Numbered from the stretch's first letter, positions 8,458-16,137 are shown. The stretch is 64,000 nucleotides of DNA from Paraburkholderia oxyphila NBRC 105797 (GCF_000685075.1 NZ_BAYD01000012.1:1-64000); one strand, 5' to 3'. Numbers and translations are program-made. Notes: a model not told the origin generated them from the sequence alone.

Positions 8458-9630
8458 GTGAGTGCAAAAGTTGTTATCGTTGGCGGCGGGGTCATCGGTA
8501 GTTCTATCGCTTACTTTTTGCGCGCGTCGGATCCGACGGTTGCCGTGACGGTCATCGAGCGTGATCCGAGCTATGCGCGGTCGTCGTCGGCGCTATCGGC
8601 GGCTTCCATCCGGCAGCAATTCTCCACGCCGCTGTCCATTCAGATGTCGCTGTATGGCATCGAATTCCTGCGCAATATCGGCGACCGGCTCGAGGTGGAG
8701 GGTCACAAGCCGTCCATCGACTTGCATGAGGGCGGCTACCTGTTTCTGGCCACCTCGACGGGCGAAGCCACGCTGCGCGAAAACCACGCATTGCAAACGA
8801 GCCTGGGCGCGGATATCGCGCTGCTCTCGCCGGACGCGCTCAAAGAGCGGTTTCCCTGGCTGAACGTGGACGACATCGTTGCGGGCGCGTATGGCCTCAG
8901 CGGCGAAGGCTGGTTCGACGGCTACGGGCTCGTGCAGGCGCTGCGCAAGAAGGCGCAGGCGCTGGGCGCGCGTTATGTCGCTTCGGAGGTGACCGGTCTC
9001 GAGCTCGACGGCCGCAAGGTCACGCATGTGCTGGCGAGCAACGGAGAGCGCTACGCCTGCGATACGCTCGTGAACGCCGCTGGCGCGTGGACGCGCCGCA
9101 TCTCCGAAATGATGGGCATCGACATTCCGGTCTACGCGCGGCGTCGCAGTATCTTCAATGTGTCGTCGCCGGCACGGCTCACGAACAGCCCGCTGCTCAT
9201 CGATCCCACCGGCGTCTATTTCCGCCCCGAAGGCAAGACGTATATCACCGGAACCTCGCCGAGCGAAGAGAACGACCCGAACGATCTGCCGCTCGACGAA
9301 GTCGATCACACCCTGTTCGACGAAGTGATCTGGCCGACACTGGCGCATCGGGTGCCGGAATTCGAGGCGCTGCGCGTCGAGAATTGCTGGTCGGGCTACT
9401 ACGAGTACAACGTGTTCGACCATAACGCGATCATCGGCTATCACCCGGAGATCGAAAACTGCGTGTTCGCAAACGGCTATAGCGGGCATGGCCTGCAGCA
9501 GGGGCCCGCCACGGGCCGCGGCGTGAGCGAGCTCATTATCGGCGGCAAATACGCCACCCTGGACCTGTCTGCGCTGAGTTGGGACCGCGTGCTGGAGAAG
9601 CGTCCCATCGTTGAAAAGAACGTCGTGTAG
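8458..9630 (+). CDS. FAD-dependent amino-acid/amine oxidoreductase (DAO superfamily)
   Basis: About 390 residues. The N-terminus VVIVGGGVIGSSIAYFL is the dinucleotide-binding fold of the DAO/glycine-oxidase superfamily; GYSGHGLQQGPATGRGVSELI is the characteristic C-terminal FAD contact, and LVNAAGAWTRRI is also typical. It resembles FOXRED1-like enzymes. The GTG at 8458 is chosen because GGAG lies 6 bases upstream and the Rossmann strand begins at once. Placed 147 bases after the amaB-like gene on the same strand and before a strong terminator, it probably shares that transcript. By analogy with AmaA/AmaB it could oxidise pipecolate or another imino/amino acid to supply the aldehyde dehydrogenase; sarcosine or D-amino-acid oxidation are alternatives. 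Confidence 0.8.
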   Translation: MSAKVVIVGGGVIGSSIAYFLRASDPTVAVTVIERDPSYARSSSALSAASIRQQFSTPLSIQMSLYGIEFLRNIGDRLEVEGHKPSIDLHEGGYLFLATSTGEATLRENHALQTSLGADIALLSPDALKERFPWLNVDDIVAGAYGLSGEGWFDGYGLVQALRKKAQALGARYVASEVTGLELDGRKVTHVLASNGERYACDTLVNAAGAWTRRISEMMGIDIPVYARRRSIFNVSSPARLTNSPLLIDPTGVYFRPEGKTYITGTSPSEENDPNDLPLDEVDHTLFDEVIWPTLAHRVPEFEALRVENCWSGYYEYNVFDHNAIIGYHPEIENCVFANGYSGHGLQQGPATGRGVSELIIGGKYATLDLSALSWDRVLEKRPIVEKNVV

Positions 9631-9686
9631 TTCCGGCGTGTCGTCTCCTTCCTTGTTGAATGGAGTCTCCTGGTACTTCGAAATTT

Positions 9687-9714
9687 AGCCCGACTGTGTC
9701 GGGCTTTTTTTTTT
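9687..9714 (+). terminator. Rho-independent terminator after the FAD oxidoreductase gene
   Basis: AGCCCGAC-TGT-GTCGGGCT forms a perfect 8-bp stem with a 3-base loop, followed by a run of ten T. It ends the aldehyde dehydrogenase/oxidoreductase transcript. Confidence 0.9.
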
Positions 9715-9760
9715 GCCTCTTGCGAGGAAGCCATGCGGGAAACGGCGGCCATGCCAGCGG

Positions 9761-9786
9761 CTGCGGACAGCCGCTGCGGACAGCCG
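9761..9786. repeat. 13-bp perfect tandem duplication
   Basis: CTGCGGACAGCCG is repeated twice head to tail in the 352-bp gap between the FAD oxidoreductase and the next LysR gene. Apart from this and the terminator, that gap shows no gene. Confidence 0.7.
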
Positions 9787-9982
9787 CGAGGAAGTGGCTC
9801 GATGATGGCGGGCCATGCCGCGGCGTGCACGTCGCAGCGGCATGGATGGTAAGCTTCGCGGTGTCAGATCGCGCAGGACCTGGCTCGCAGGCGTCCTGCG
9901 TGCACATGCACGGAGCCGGAGCCCATGCGCGGGTCGCGCGCGGGGTCTGGCGCCCTTGCCCCCTCCCAGCTTCTTACATCAG

Positions 9983-10936
9983 ATGGATACGCTGAACTGC
10001 ATGCGGATCTTCGCCCGCGTTGCCGAAGAAGGCAGCTTTACCGCCGCCGCACATCGCCTCGATATCACGACCGCATTCGCGTCGCGCGCCGTGGCGAGCC
10101 TCGAGACGCATCTGCAGGCGCGCCTGCTCAACCGTAGCACCCGCCGCGTCGCCCTCACCGAGGCCGGCGAACGCTATCTTCGGCGCTGCGAGCAGATTCT
10201 CGCGTACATCGACCAGGCGGAAGCCGAGGCCGGCGATGCCCAGGCGCTGCCATCGGGCAGGCTGCGCGTGCATGCCACGACGAGCTTCGGGCAAGCCTAT
10301 GTCGTGCCCGCGGTCATGCAGTACCAGAAGCGCTATCTCTCGGTCTCGGTGGAGCTCACGCTCTCGCAGCACGTGCCCGACCTGCTCGACGAAGGGTACG
10401 ACGTGACCTTGCAACTGAGCTCGACGGAGTTGCCTGATTCGGCGCTCGTCTCGCAGACGCTGGGCGTGGTGCACAGCGTGCTGTGCGCCTCGCCCGACTA
10501 CCTGCGCGAGCGCGGCACGCCGCACAGCGTGGCCGAGCTCGCGGATCATGCCTGTCTCCAGCTCATCACGCCGGTGTTTCCGCGTGACCGGTGGCACCTC
10601 GAGGGGCCGGGCGGCGCCGAGACGTTCGAGTTGCCGCCCTCGGCATTTCAGGTGAACGTCGCGGATGCGCTTGCCGCCGCGTTGCGCGAGGGGGCGGGCA
10701 TCGGCTCGCTGCCCATGTCGTCGGCGGTGCCCGCGCTGCGCAACGGTTCCTTGCTGCGGGTCCTGCCGGACTATCGTCTCCAGCAGCTCACGGTGTACGC
10801 GATGTACGCGTCGCGGCAATATCTCGACGCCAAGATCCGAACCTTCGTCGACTTCCTCAAGGAATCCATTCCGCAAGTGCTCGCCGCCGACGAGGCGGCG
10901 CTGCGTATGCCGGTCCATTGCACGCAAGCCGCCTGA
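9983..10936 (+). CDS. LysR-family transcriptional regulator
   Basis: A 317-residue regulator. The N-terminal helix-turn-helix reads MRIFARVAEEGSFTAAAHRL through ASRAVASLETHLQARLLNRSTRRVALTEAGE, the standard LysR pattern with the NRSTRRV recognition wing. The effector domain follows from about residue 90 and ends with FVDFLKESIP. It belongs to the CrgA/DsdC-like branch common in Burkholderia. The ATG at 9983 starts the conserved domain; the open frame extends upstream without homology. It is convergent with the NRAMP gene and separated from the genes on its left by a terminator, so its target is not evident from position. Confidence 0.9.
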   Translation: MDTLNCMRIFARVAEEGSFTAAAHRLDITTAFASRAVASLETHLQARLLNRSTRRVALTEAGERYLRRCEQILAYIDQAEAEAGDAQALPSGRLRVHATTSFGQAYVVPAVMQYQKRYLSVSVELTLSQHVPDLLDEGYDVTLQLSSTELPDSALVSQTLGVVHSVLCASPDYLRERGTPHSVAELADHACLQLITPVFPRDRWHLEGPGGAETFELPPSAFQVNVADALAAALREGAGIGSLPMSSAVPALRNGSLLRVLPDYRLQQLTVYAMYASRQYLDAKIRTFVDFLKESIPQVLAADEAALRMPVHCTQAA

Positions 10937-10960
10937 TACCGATATCGCGCCAGGGCCCAG

Positions 10961-10998
10961 CAAAAAAACTGGAAGCGGCAACCGGGGGTTGCCGCTTC
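10961..10998 (-). terminator. Strong terminator of the NRAMP gene (hairpin serves both sides)
   Basis: GAAGCGGCAACC (10972-10983) pairs perfectly with GGTTGCCGCTTC (10987-10998), a 12-bp stem with a 3-base loop. Read on the minus strand it is followed by CAG and seven T, the classic form. It lies between the convergent LysR and NRAMP genes. Confidence 0.9.
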
Positions 10999-11032
10999 TC
11001 TAGCGCCGCCTTTGAGCGGCGCATTTGCTTGC

Positions 11033-12691
11033 TCAGTGCACGAGCGTCATCTGCACGACCTTCACGATCACGAGCGCCACGGCCAGGATCAGATAGCCGC
11101 GCAGCACGCCCATCCACACCCGCTTGGCGAGCGTGAGATTGGGCGGCGGCAATTCGGCGAGCGGCGGCATGCGCCACATATCGCGGGTGCCCTGCGGCCA
11201 GCTCTGGGTGACGACTGGGGTTTCGCCGCGCAGCCAGCGCCATCCGAGTATGACCGCATGGGCGGCTACGGCCAGCAGCGTGCCGGCGGCGAGGATGTCG
11301 ATGATCGTCTCGCCGCTCATGTCGGGGTACATGACCGAAGCCGTGAGGACGATCGAGAGCATGACCAGCACCCAGACGACCGCGCCCGTGAACAGGTTCA
11401 GCGCCTTCGAATTGACCCAGGGCCCGAGCACGGCGCGGTCGTTGCACAGCAGCAGCAGGAACACCGTGGCGCTCGGCAGCAGCACGCCCGCGAGCGTCTG
11501 CACGGCTTCGGTCAGGAGGCCGAGCGGGCTGCCCGGAATCAGCACGATGGCGGCCGCGGCGGCCACGATGCCGAAATAGACGAGGTAAAAGCCCTTCGCG
11601 TCGTTCACGCCACGATGCAGCGAATGCCGGATCTTGAACACGTCGCCGATCGCATAGGCCGTCGAAAGCGATACCGCCGCCGCGCCGATGATGGCCGCGT
11701 CGAACAGCGCGATAGCGAACAGCACGGCCGGCGTGTGCCCCGCGTACTTTTCCAGGCCGGCGATCACGCCGCCCGCGTCGGAGAAGTTGCCGAATTCGGG
11801 CTTGCCAGCAAAGAGCTGCGCGCAGAACGCGATCATGGCCACGGCGCCAATCAGCACGAAGAAGATGCCGATCCACAAATCGGCCTTTTCATACTTCATG
11901 AAGCGCGGCGTGATGCGTTTGTCGATCACGTAGCTCTGCTGAAAGAACAACTGCCACGGCGCGATGGTGGTGCCGACGATGCCGATCACGAGCAGCATCA
12001 CGTCGGAGAGCTTCGAATGCGCGGGCCAGTTGGGAACGAAGAAGTCGCGCGTCATCTGGCCAACGGGTGGGTGAATCGACACGAGCACCGGCACGAGCAG
12101 CAGGCTCAGCACGCACAGCGCGACGGCGAAGCGCTCGAAGCGCCTGAAGTCGCCCGTGCTTACCGCCGCCATGGTCAGCACAGCGGCAATGCCTACGCCC
12201 AGCATCTTCGGGATGCCGAAGAAGTCGAGCACGAAGGTGATGCCGATGAACTCGGTCACGATCGTCAGCGCATTGAGGATGAACAGGTCGATCACGCTGA
12301 AGGCACCCCAGAACTTGCCGAAGCGCTCGAAGATCAGGCGTGCGTGGCCGACGCCCGTGACCGCGCCCAGGCGCAGCACCATTTCCTGGTTCACATAGAG
12401 CACGGGGACGAGCAGCAGCAGCGTCCAGAGCAGGGTGGTGCCGTAATTCTGGCCCGCTTGCGTATAGGTGCCGAAGGCGCCCGCGTCGTTGTCGCCCACC
12501 ATCACGATGAGGCCGGGCCCGAGGATCGCGAGCAGCGTGCGCAGGCGCGGCCACCACCCCGTGCGCGGCGCGAGGTCGTAATGGGAGATGGTGCCGAGCG
12601 CACCTTTGATGTCGCCCAGGTGCGCTTCGTCGAGCACGGCGCTGCGTGGCGGCGATACGCTCGCCGGCTGGAAGTTGCTTGGAGTGGACAT
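11033..12691 (-). CDS. NRAMP-family divalent metal transporter, divergent motif type
   Basis: A 552-residue membrane protein with about eleven or twelve hydrophobic helices and soluble tails. It opens with the NRAMP TM1 region GPGLIVMVGDNDAGAFGTYT and has the TM6 region IVGTTIAPWQLFFQQSYV. In canonical MntH-type manganese/iron transporters TM1 carries DPGN and TM6 carries MPHN; here they read GDNDAG and APWQ. Loss of the TM6 methionine is reported for NRAMP-related magnesium transporters, so Mg2+ or Mn2+ rather than Fe2+ is a plausible substrate, but this is inference. Proteins of this branch are common in Burkholderia. It is transcribed from a promoter about 0.7 kb upstream, after a small broken ORF and an untranslated leader. 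Confidence 0.85.
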   Translation of the reverse strand: MSTPSNFQPASVSPPRSAVLDEAHLGDIKGALGTISHYDLAPRTGWWPRLRTLLAILGPGLIVMVGDNDAGAFGTYTQAGQNYGTTLLWTLLLLVPVLYVNQEMVLRLGAVTGVGHARLIFERFGKFWGAFSVIDLFILNALTIVTEFIGITFVLDFFGIPKMLGVGIAAVLTMAAVSTGDFRRFERFAVALCVLSLLLVPVLVSIHPPVGQMTRDFFVPNWPAHSKLSDVMLLVIGIVGTTIAPWQLFFQQSYVIDKRITPRFMKYEKADLWIGIFFVLIGAVAMIAFCAQLFAGKPEFGNFSDAGGVIAGLEKYAGHTPAVLFAIALFDAAIIGAAAVSLSTAYAIGDVFKIRHSLHRGVNDAKGFYLVYFGIVAAAAAIVLIPGSPLGLLTEAVQTLAGVLLPSATVFLLLLCNDRAVLGPWVNSKALNLFTGAVVWVLVMLSIVLTASVMYPDMSGETIIDILAAGTLLAVAAHAVILGWRWLRGETPVVTQSWPQGTRDMWRMPPLAELPPPNLTLAKRVWMGVLRGYLILAVALVIVKVVQMTLVH

Positions 12692-12765
12692 GGCGTTCTC
12701 GTCTTTTGCGTTGTCGGATGGCTAGCGGGGGCGTGGCAGTGCGCCGTGCGCGCGCGGCGTACCGG

Positions 12766-13068
12766 TTACGAGAAGCGCTGCTTGACGCGTTGCCAGAGGC
12801 GGGCAGGCAAGCCCGGCACGTGTTCGTGCAAGGCGAGCAACCTTTCGTATTGGGCACGCGCCTCTTCGACATGAGGCAGTTTTGAAAGCAGGAGTGCGAA
12901 TGACATGATGTTGCTCCGGGCGTCTGGCTCGACGCGTTCAATGAAAGCCAGCAGGCCCGGGTGGCCATGCGCGCTGCGTATGGCGGCGGGCGACTACTCG
13001 CTTTCCGTGTTCAGGAATGAATAAGTCAAAAGGGTCGGACGTAAGGGATAACTGTCACTATCCGGCAT
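12766..13068 (-). pseudogene. Small ORF upstream of the NRAMP gene, interrupted by an in-frame amber codon
   Basis: On the minus strand a very good ribosome-binding site (GAAGGAGCCGCC) precedes an ATG at 13068. Translation gives 24 residues (MPDSDSYPLRPTLLTYSFLN and TESE), then a TAG at 12994-12996. The same frame continues without a stop for 75 more codons, and that part looks protein-like: HGHPGLLAFIERVEPDARSN, MSFALLLSKLPHVEEARAQY and a basic end WQRVKQRFS. I read this as one protein of about 100 residues broken by a single TAG. An internal ATG at 12906, with GGAGCAAC before it, could still express the last 46 residues. It lies 74 bases before the NRAMP gene on the same strand. Function unknown. 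Alternatives are a genuine 24-residue leader peptide, or a sequencing error. Confidence 0.55.
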
Positions 13069-13402
13069 GGCGGCTCCTTCATGCGTCGTGCGCGTACGGG
13101 GCGTACACGCGTGTTGATCCACGCGCTCGCGCGCGGCGCCTTGTGCGAATGGGCGCGCACGAACGCAGTCGCGAGCGGATGCTCGCAACGCTTGCCGTGC
13201 GAACGCGCGAAAGCCGCGTCCATACGGCGCTAAATTGTGGGGTGCACGGGAAGTGTTGCTACGGCGCGCACCGTCTGCCTGCTGGCGAGACGGCGGCGGT
13301 GAGAAGGGCGCGCGGACGTCTTGCCGGTCAGGCAGCGAAACAGTTCGAAGATCGACTACTGCAGGTGTCCAAGGCGTAAGCCCCTTTCGTGAAGATTTCT
13401 AA
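13069..13402 (-). other. Long 5' leader of the NRAMP transcription unit
   Basis: About 330 bases lie between the promoter at 13403-13432 and the small ORF at 13068, with no convincing gene on either strand. Several GC-rich complementary blocks are visible. I looked for the yybP-ykoY (Mn2+) and M-box (Mg2+) riboswitch signatures, which would fit a metal transporter, and did not recognise either. A leader this long is unusual and may carry RNA-based control. Confidence 0.4.
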
Positions 13403-13432
13403 ATTCTAGGTAGCGCACGCGCGACGCGTCAA
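13403..13432 (-). promoter_or_regulatory. Sigma-70-like promoter of the NRAMP unit
   Basis: Read on the minus strand: TTGACG (13432-13427), an 18-base spacer, and TAGAAT (13408-13403). Both boxes are close to consensus. Transcription would start near 13396. Confidence 0.65.
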
Positions 13433-13658
13433 CACGTTTTTGGAGGCGGAACAAAAAAACGTCGTGGCGTACAGGAAATTGAAAGGTAAGCTGGGTTGCT
13501 CTTGGGGTGCTCTATTGAAGCTTCTGGAAAGGTGCGCGAAAGCCCGTGGCGAGGCTGAGGAAGGGTGGACGATTGCACAGGAGACCTGTGTATTGCGACT
13601 GTCGCGAACGCGCCTCGTTGCAGAACATTCGAGCACATTGTGCAGGCGATCTTTTTGC

Positions 13659-13688
13659 TTGCGTTTTTTTGCAGAGGGCGAATACAAT
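13659..13688 (+). promoter_or_regulatory. Sigma-70-like promoter of the leader-ORF/porin unit
   Basis: TTGCGT (13659-13664), 18-base spacer, TACAAT (13683-13688), in a T-rich stretch. It is followed within 30 bases by the leader ORF's ribosome-binding site. The 225 bp between this and the opposed NRAMP promoter contain open frames but none I can support as a gene. Confidence 0.6.
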
Positions 13689-13717
13689 CCGCCCCGTCAT
13701 TCCAAAAGGAGTCCCTC

Positions 13718-13783
13718 GTGGACACATGCTCTAGCAGTGGAAGTTCGATGCCGGCCTGCGCCGGCGTCACAACCGCGAGTTAG
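13718..13783 (+). CDS. Putative 21-residue regulatory leader peptide, rich in Ser, Cys and Thr
   Basis: A GTG start at 13718 is preceded by AAAAGGAG with a 6-base spacer, one of the best ribosome-binding sites in the window. The peptide VDTCSSSGSS then MPACAGVTTAS has six Ser, two Cys and three Thr in 21 residues. Its TAG stop (13781-13783) lies inside the first arm of a 10-bp hairpin (13775-13784 with 13810-13819). A ribosome stalling on the Ser/Cys codons or reaching the stop would therefore change which hairpin forms. This is the geometry of transcription or translation attenuation. What is sensed is unknown; supply of charged Ser or Cys tRNA, or an inhibitor of translation, are possibilities. 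Too small for database homology. Confidence 0.5.
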   Translation: MDTCSSSGSSMPACAGVTTAS

Positions 13784-13834
13784 CCGCCGCAGGACCTCTT
13801 TCCTTCGCCGCTAACTCGCTGAGTCGGGTTAGCG
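13775..13834 (+). promoter_or_regulatory. Mutually exclusive hairpins (attenuator-like) after the leader ORF
   Basis: Stem A: GCGAGTTAGC (13775-13784) pairs perfectly with GCTAACTCGC (13810-13819). Stem B: CGCTAACTCG (13809-13818) pairs with CGGGTTAGCG (13825-13834), ten pairs with one G-U and a 6-base loop. They share the same middle segment, so only one can form. Translation of the leader through its stop covers the first arm and favours stem B. A further 8-bp pairing, CGTCCGTC (13867-13874) with GACGGACG (13934-13941), ends at the ribosome-binding site of the next ORF. Confidence 0.55.
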
Positions 13835-13952
13835 CGCTTCTTTGCAGCACGCTCCCTCTGTTGAATCGTCCGTCGCAAGCCTGCTTGCGAGGCGTTCTCA
13901 CGTCGTCGTTCGTCGCCCGTTTCATGCGGGCTGGACGGACGGAGGTGGGCTT

Positions 13953-14150
13953 ATGTTCGTCAAAACATTCGTTACGTACTTTCTCGGCACGGCGCCGCTG
14001 CCCGCGCGTGCCGGTAATTCGCCGCTGCCCTCGGGCGGCATGGTGCTGGCCCTCGTCGCTATGGCCATCGCATTGGCCGCGGTGCTGTGTGCGTCGTCCG
14101 CCGCGAGCGGGATCGATCGCGCCATGCGCCTGAGCTGGTGGTTCTCGTAA
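13953..14150 (+). CDS. Small single-span membrane protein (65 residues), unknown function
   Basis: Starts at ATG 13953 after GGAGG with a 7-base spacer. The sequence has a hydrophobic helix at about residues 30-51 (MVLALVAMAIALAAVLCASS) preceded by a Gly/Pro-rich segment and followed by a short basic tail ending WWFS. No family is recognised. It is the first ORF after the attenuator-like leader and lies 114 bases before the OprB porin gene on the same strand, so it may be co-transcribed with it. Its ribosome-binding site can be sequestered by a long-range pairing. It could itself be a regulatory small ORF. Confidence 0.55.
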   Translation: MFVKTFVTYFLGTAPLPARAGNSPLPSGGMVLALVAMAIALAAVLCASSAASGIDRAMRLSWWFS

Positions 14151-14264
14151 AGAGATCGTCGCATTACTCCGCCATCCTTGTAGACGGCCCGAATTCCAGC
14201 TCGCCTCGCGCGATTTCCCGCAATCGTCCCGGTATTCGCGCCGGGAAAAAACGCCTCAATCATC

Positions 14265-15785
14265 ATGAGAAAAACATTGAAAGGCTCGCCGTCGTTCGCC
14301 CGTTCGCCCCTCGGCCTCGCCGTCCTGCTTGCGCTTGGTCTGGCGCCGGCTGCCCACGCACAGACGAGCGCCACGCCCGATGCGGCACAGGCCGCGCCCG
14401 CGCCACAGGCGCAAGAAGCCGCACCGGCCGCGCCGGCAGCACAACAAGCGGCGCCGGCGGCGCAAGGCGCCGACGCGGCGCCCGCGCCCACGGGCTTGTG
14501 GGACCGCGCGACGCTGTTTGGCGACATGGGCGGACTGCGCCCCTGGCTCGGCGCGCGCGGCATTACGTTTGGCCTGCAGGAGACGAGCGAGTATCTGAAC
14601 AATCTCTCGGGCGGCACGCATCGCGGCGGCGCCTATGACGGGGTCACCGAAATGAGCCTCGGCCTCGATACGCAAAAGGCGTTTGGTCTGCCCGGCGGCA
14701 TCTTCAACGTTTCGGCGTTTCAGATTCACGGCACGAATCTCACGCAGCGCAATTTGCAGACGCTGCAAACCGCGACCGGCATCGAAGCGGACGCCACGAC
14801 GCGCCTCTGGGAACTCTGGTATCAGCAGAGCTTCGCGGGCGGCAAGGCGGACGTGAAGATCGGTCAGCAGAGCCTCGACCAGGAATTCATGGTGAGCCAG
14901 TACGCGGGCACGTTCATGAACGCCACGTTCGGCTGGCCCGTGCTGCCCTCCACCGACATGCCGGCGGGCGGCCCGGCGTATCCGCTTTCCTCACTGGGCG
15001 CGCGCCTGCGCGTGACGCCGTCCGACTCGTGGACCGTGCTGGCGGGCGTGTTCGACGGCAATCCGGCTGGCAACGGCGTGGGCGATCCGCAGAAGCTCAA
15101 TGCGAGCGGCACGAACTTCAATCTGCACGACAGCGCGCTTTTCATCGGCGAAGTGCAGTATGCGCTCAACCCGGCGCCGTCGAATCCGGCCGATGCGAAG
15201 AATGCAGGATTGCCTGGCACTTACAAGCTGGGTTTCTGGTACAACACGGGCCGCTTCGACGACCAGCGCTACGACAATACTGGTTTGTCGCTCGCGAATC
15301 CGGCGAGTACGGGTGTGCCGCAGTCGCATCGCGGCGACTATAGCTTCTACGCGGTCGCGGACCAGATGGTGTGGCGCCCGAGCGCGGACAGCCCGCAATC
15401 ACTGGGCGTGTTCGCGCGCGTGATGGGCGCGCCAGGCGACCGCAATCTCGTCGATCTCGCCGTGAATGCGGGCGTGACGCTGAAGGCGCCGTTCAAGGGA
15501 CGCGACAACGATACGGTGGGACTCGCGGTGGGCTACGCCAAGATCGGTTCGCACGCCCAGGATCTCGCAAGCGACACCGCAACGTATACGCCCGGTTATC
15601 CGTCGCGCAGCTCGGAGACCGTGCTGGAGGCAACGTACCAGTATCAGATCGCGCCGTGGTGGCAGGTGCAGGCCGACTTTCAGTACTTCTTCAGACCGTC
15701 GGGCGGTATTCCTGACCCGCAGAACGTCACGCAGCGCGTGGGAGACGAAGCGGTCGTGGGCGTGAGAACGACGATTGCCTTCTGA
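14265..15785 (+). CDS. Carbohydrate-selective porin, OprB family
   Basis: A 506-residue outer-membrane protein. A Sec signal peptide (LGLAVLLALGLAPAAHAQ) is followed by an Ala/Pro/Gln-rich low-complexity linker at about 35-75. The barrel then shows OprB features: LWDRATLFGDMGGLRPWLGA, LWYQQSF with KIGQQSLDQEFM, YKLGFWYNTGRFDDQRYDN, and the C-terminal strands RVGDEAVVGVRTTIAF ending in Phe as required for outer-membrane insertion. OprB porins pass glucose and other sugars; the substrate here is not known. The ribosome-binding site is poor, and a CCCGG/CCGGG hairpin lies at about 14235-14253 just upstream, so translation may be controlled. It appears to be the last gene of the leader-ORF unit. 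Confidence 0.9.
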   Translation: MRKTLKGSPSFARSPLGLAVLLALGLAPAAHAQTSATPDAAQAAPAPQAQEAAPAAPAAQQAAPAAQGADAAPAPTGLWDRATLFGDMGGLRPWLGARGITFGLQETSEYLNNLSGGTHRGGAYDGVTEMSLGLDTQKAFGLPGGIFNVSAFQIHGTNLTQRNLQTLQTATGIEADATTRLWELWYQQSFAGGKADVKIGQQSLDQEFMVSQYAGTFMNATFGWPVLPSTDMPAGGPAYPLSSLGARLRVTPSDSWTVLAGVFDGNPAGNGVGDPQKLNASGTNFNLHDSALFIGEVQYALNPAPSNPADAKNAGLPGTYKLGFWYNTGRFDDQRYDNTGLSLANPASTGVPQSHRGDYSFYAVADQMVWRPSADSPQSLGVFARVMGAPGDRNLVDLAVNAGVTLKAPFKGRDNDTVGLAVGYAKIGSHAQDLASDTATYTPGYPSRSSETVLEATYQYQIAPWWQVQADFQYFFRPSGGIPDPQNVTQRVGDEAVVGVRTTIAF

Positions 15786-15795
15786 TGGTGGAAAC

Positions 15796-15817
15796 GCGCG
15801 GTGCGGGCGCACCGCGC
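15796..15817. terminator. Hairpin between convergent genes
   Basis: GCGCGGTGC (15796-15804) pairs with GCACCGCGC (15809-15817) around a 4-base loop. There is no T run, so it is at best a weak or bidirectional terminator for the porin and the lipoprotein gene. Confidence 0.4.
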
Positions 15818-15832
15818 CTGGTGGCCGCGTGC

Positions 15833-16045
15833 TTACCAGCCGGCCCAGTGCCCGGGAACCCAGGCCCAATGGTTGCCTTCCCAGCGGTAGTGACCCTTCA
15901 CCCAGTGATAGCCGGGCGCCGGCGCGGGTGGCACGACTTCGACGCGCGGCGGCGGCTCGGGCGGCCGCGCGGGCTCCACCACGCACGCCGAAAGCAGGGC
16001 CGTGCCGGTGAGCAGGGCGGCGAGAAGCATCGGCTTCGTTTTCAC
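15833..16045 (-). CDS. Small lipoprotein with YXWXGXW-type repeats
   Basis: A 70-residue protein. The signal ends in the lipobox LLSACV, so it should be lipidated at Cys21. A Pro-rich stretch follows, then the aromatic repeats GYHWVKGHYRWEGNHWAWVP ending GHWAGW, the BcpO-like YXWXGXW pattern of small envelope proteins in Burkholderiales. Function is unknown; they are exported and probably bind a ligand or the envelope surface. A clear ATG start and GGAGGAAC ribosome-binding site are present. It lies just downstream of the sigma/DUF1800/DUF1501 operon, and a second gene of the same repeat type lies just upstream of that operon. Confidence 0.8.
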   Translation of the reverse strand: MKTKPMLLAALLTGTALLSACVVEPARPPEPPPRVEVVPPAPAPGYHWVKGHYRWEGNHWAWVPGHWAGW

Positions 16046-16137
16046 GATTGAGTTCCTCCTTGATTTACGGATTTATGTTTCGTTGATCGGCATATTGGTC
16101 TTCTCGCGCCAGATCATCCGTAATCCTTATTGTTCAT

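Noticed and set aside
13400..13660. Possible riboswitch upstream of the porin unit
   Set aside because: I looked for glycine, TPP, cobalamin, FMN and SAH motifs on both strands and found none; the segment also lies upstream of the proposed promoter.
13440..13814. Open frame of 124 codons across the leader ORF and hairpins
   Set aside because: No ribosome-binding site, crosses the promoter at 13659-13688, and low-quality composition; the short leader ORF explains the region better.
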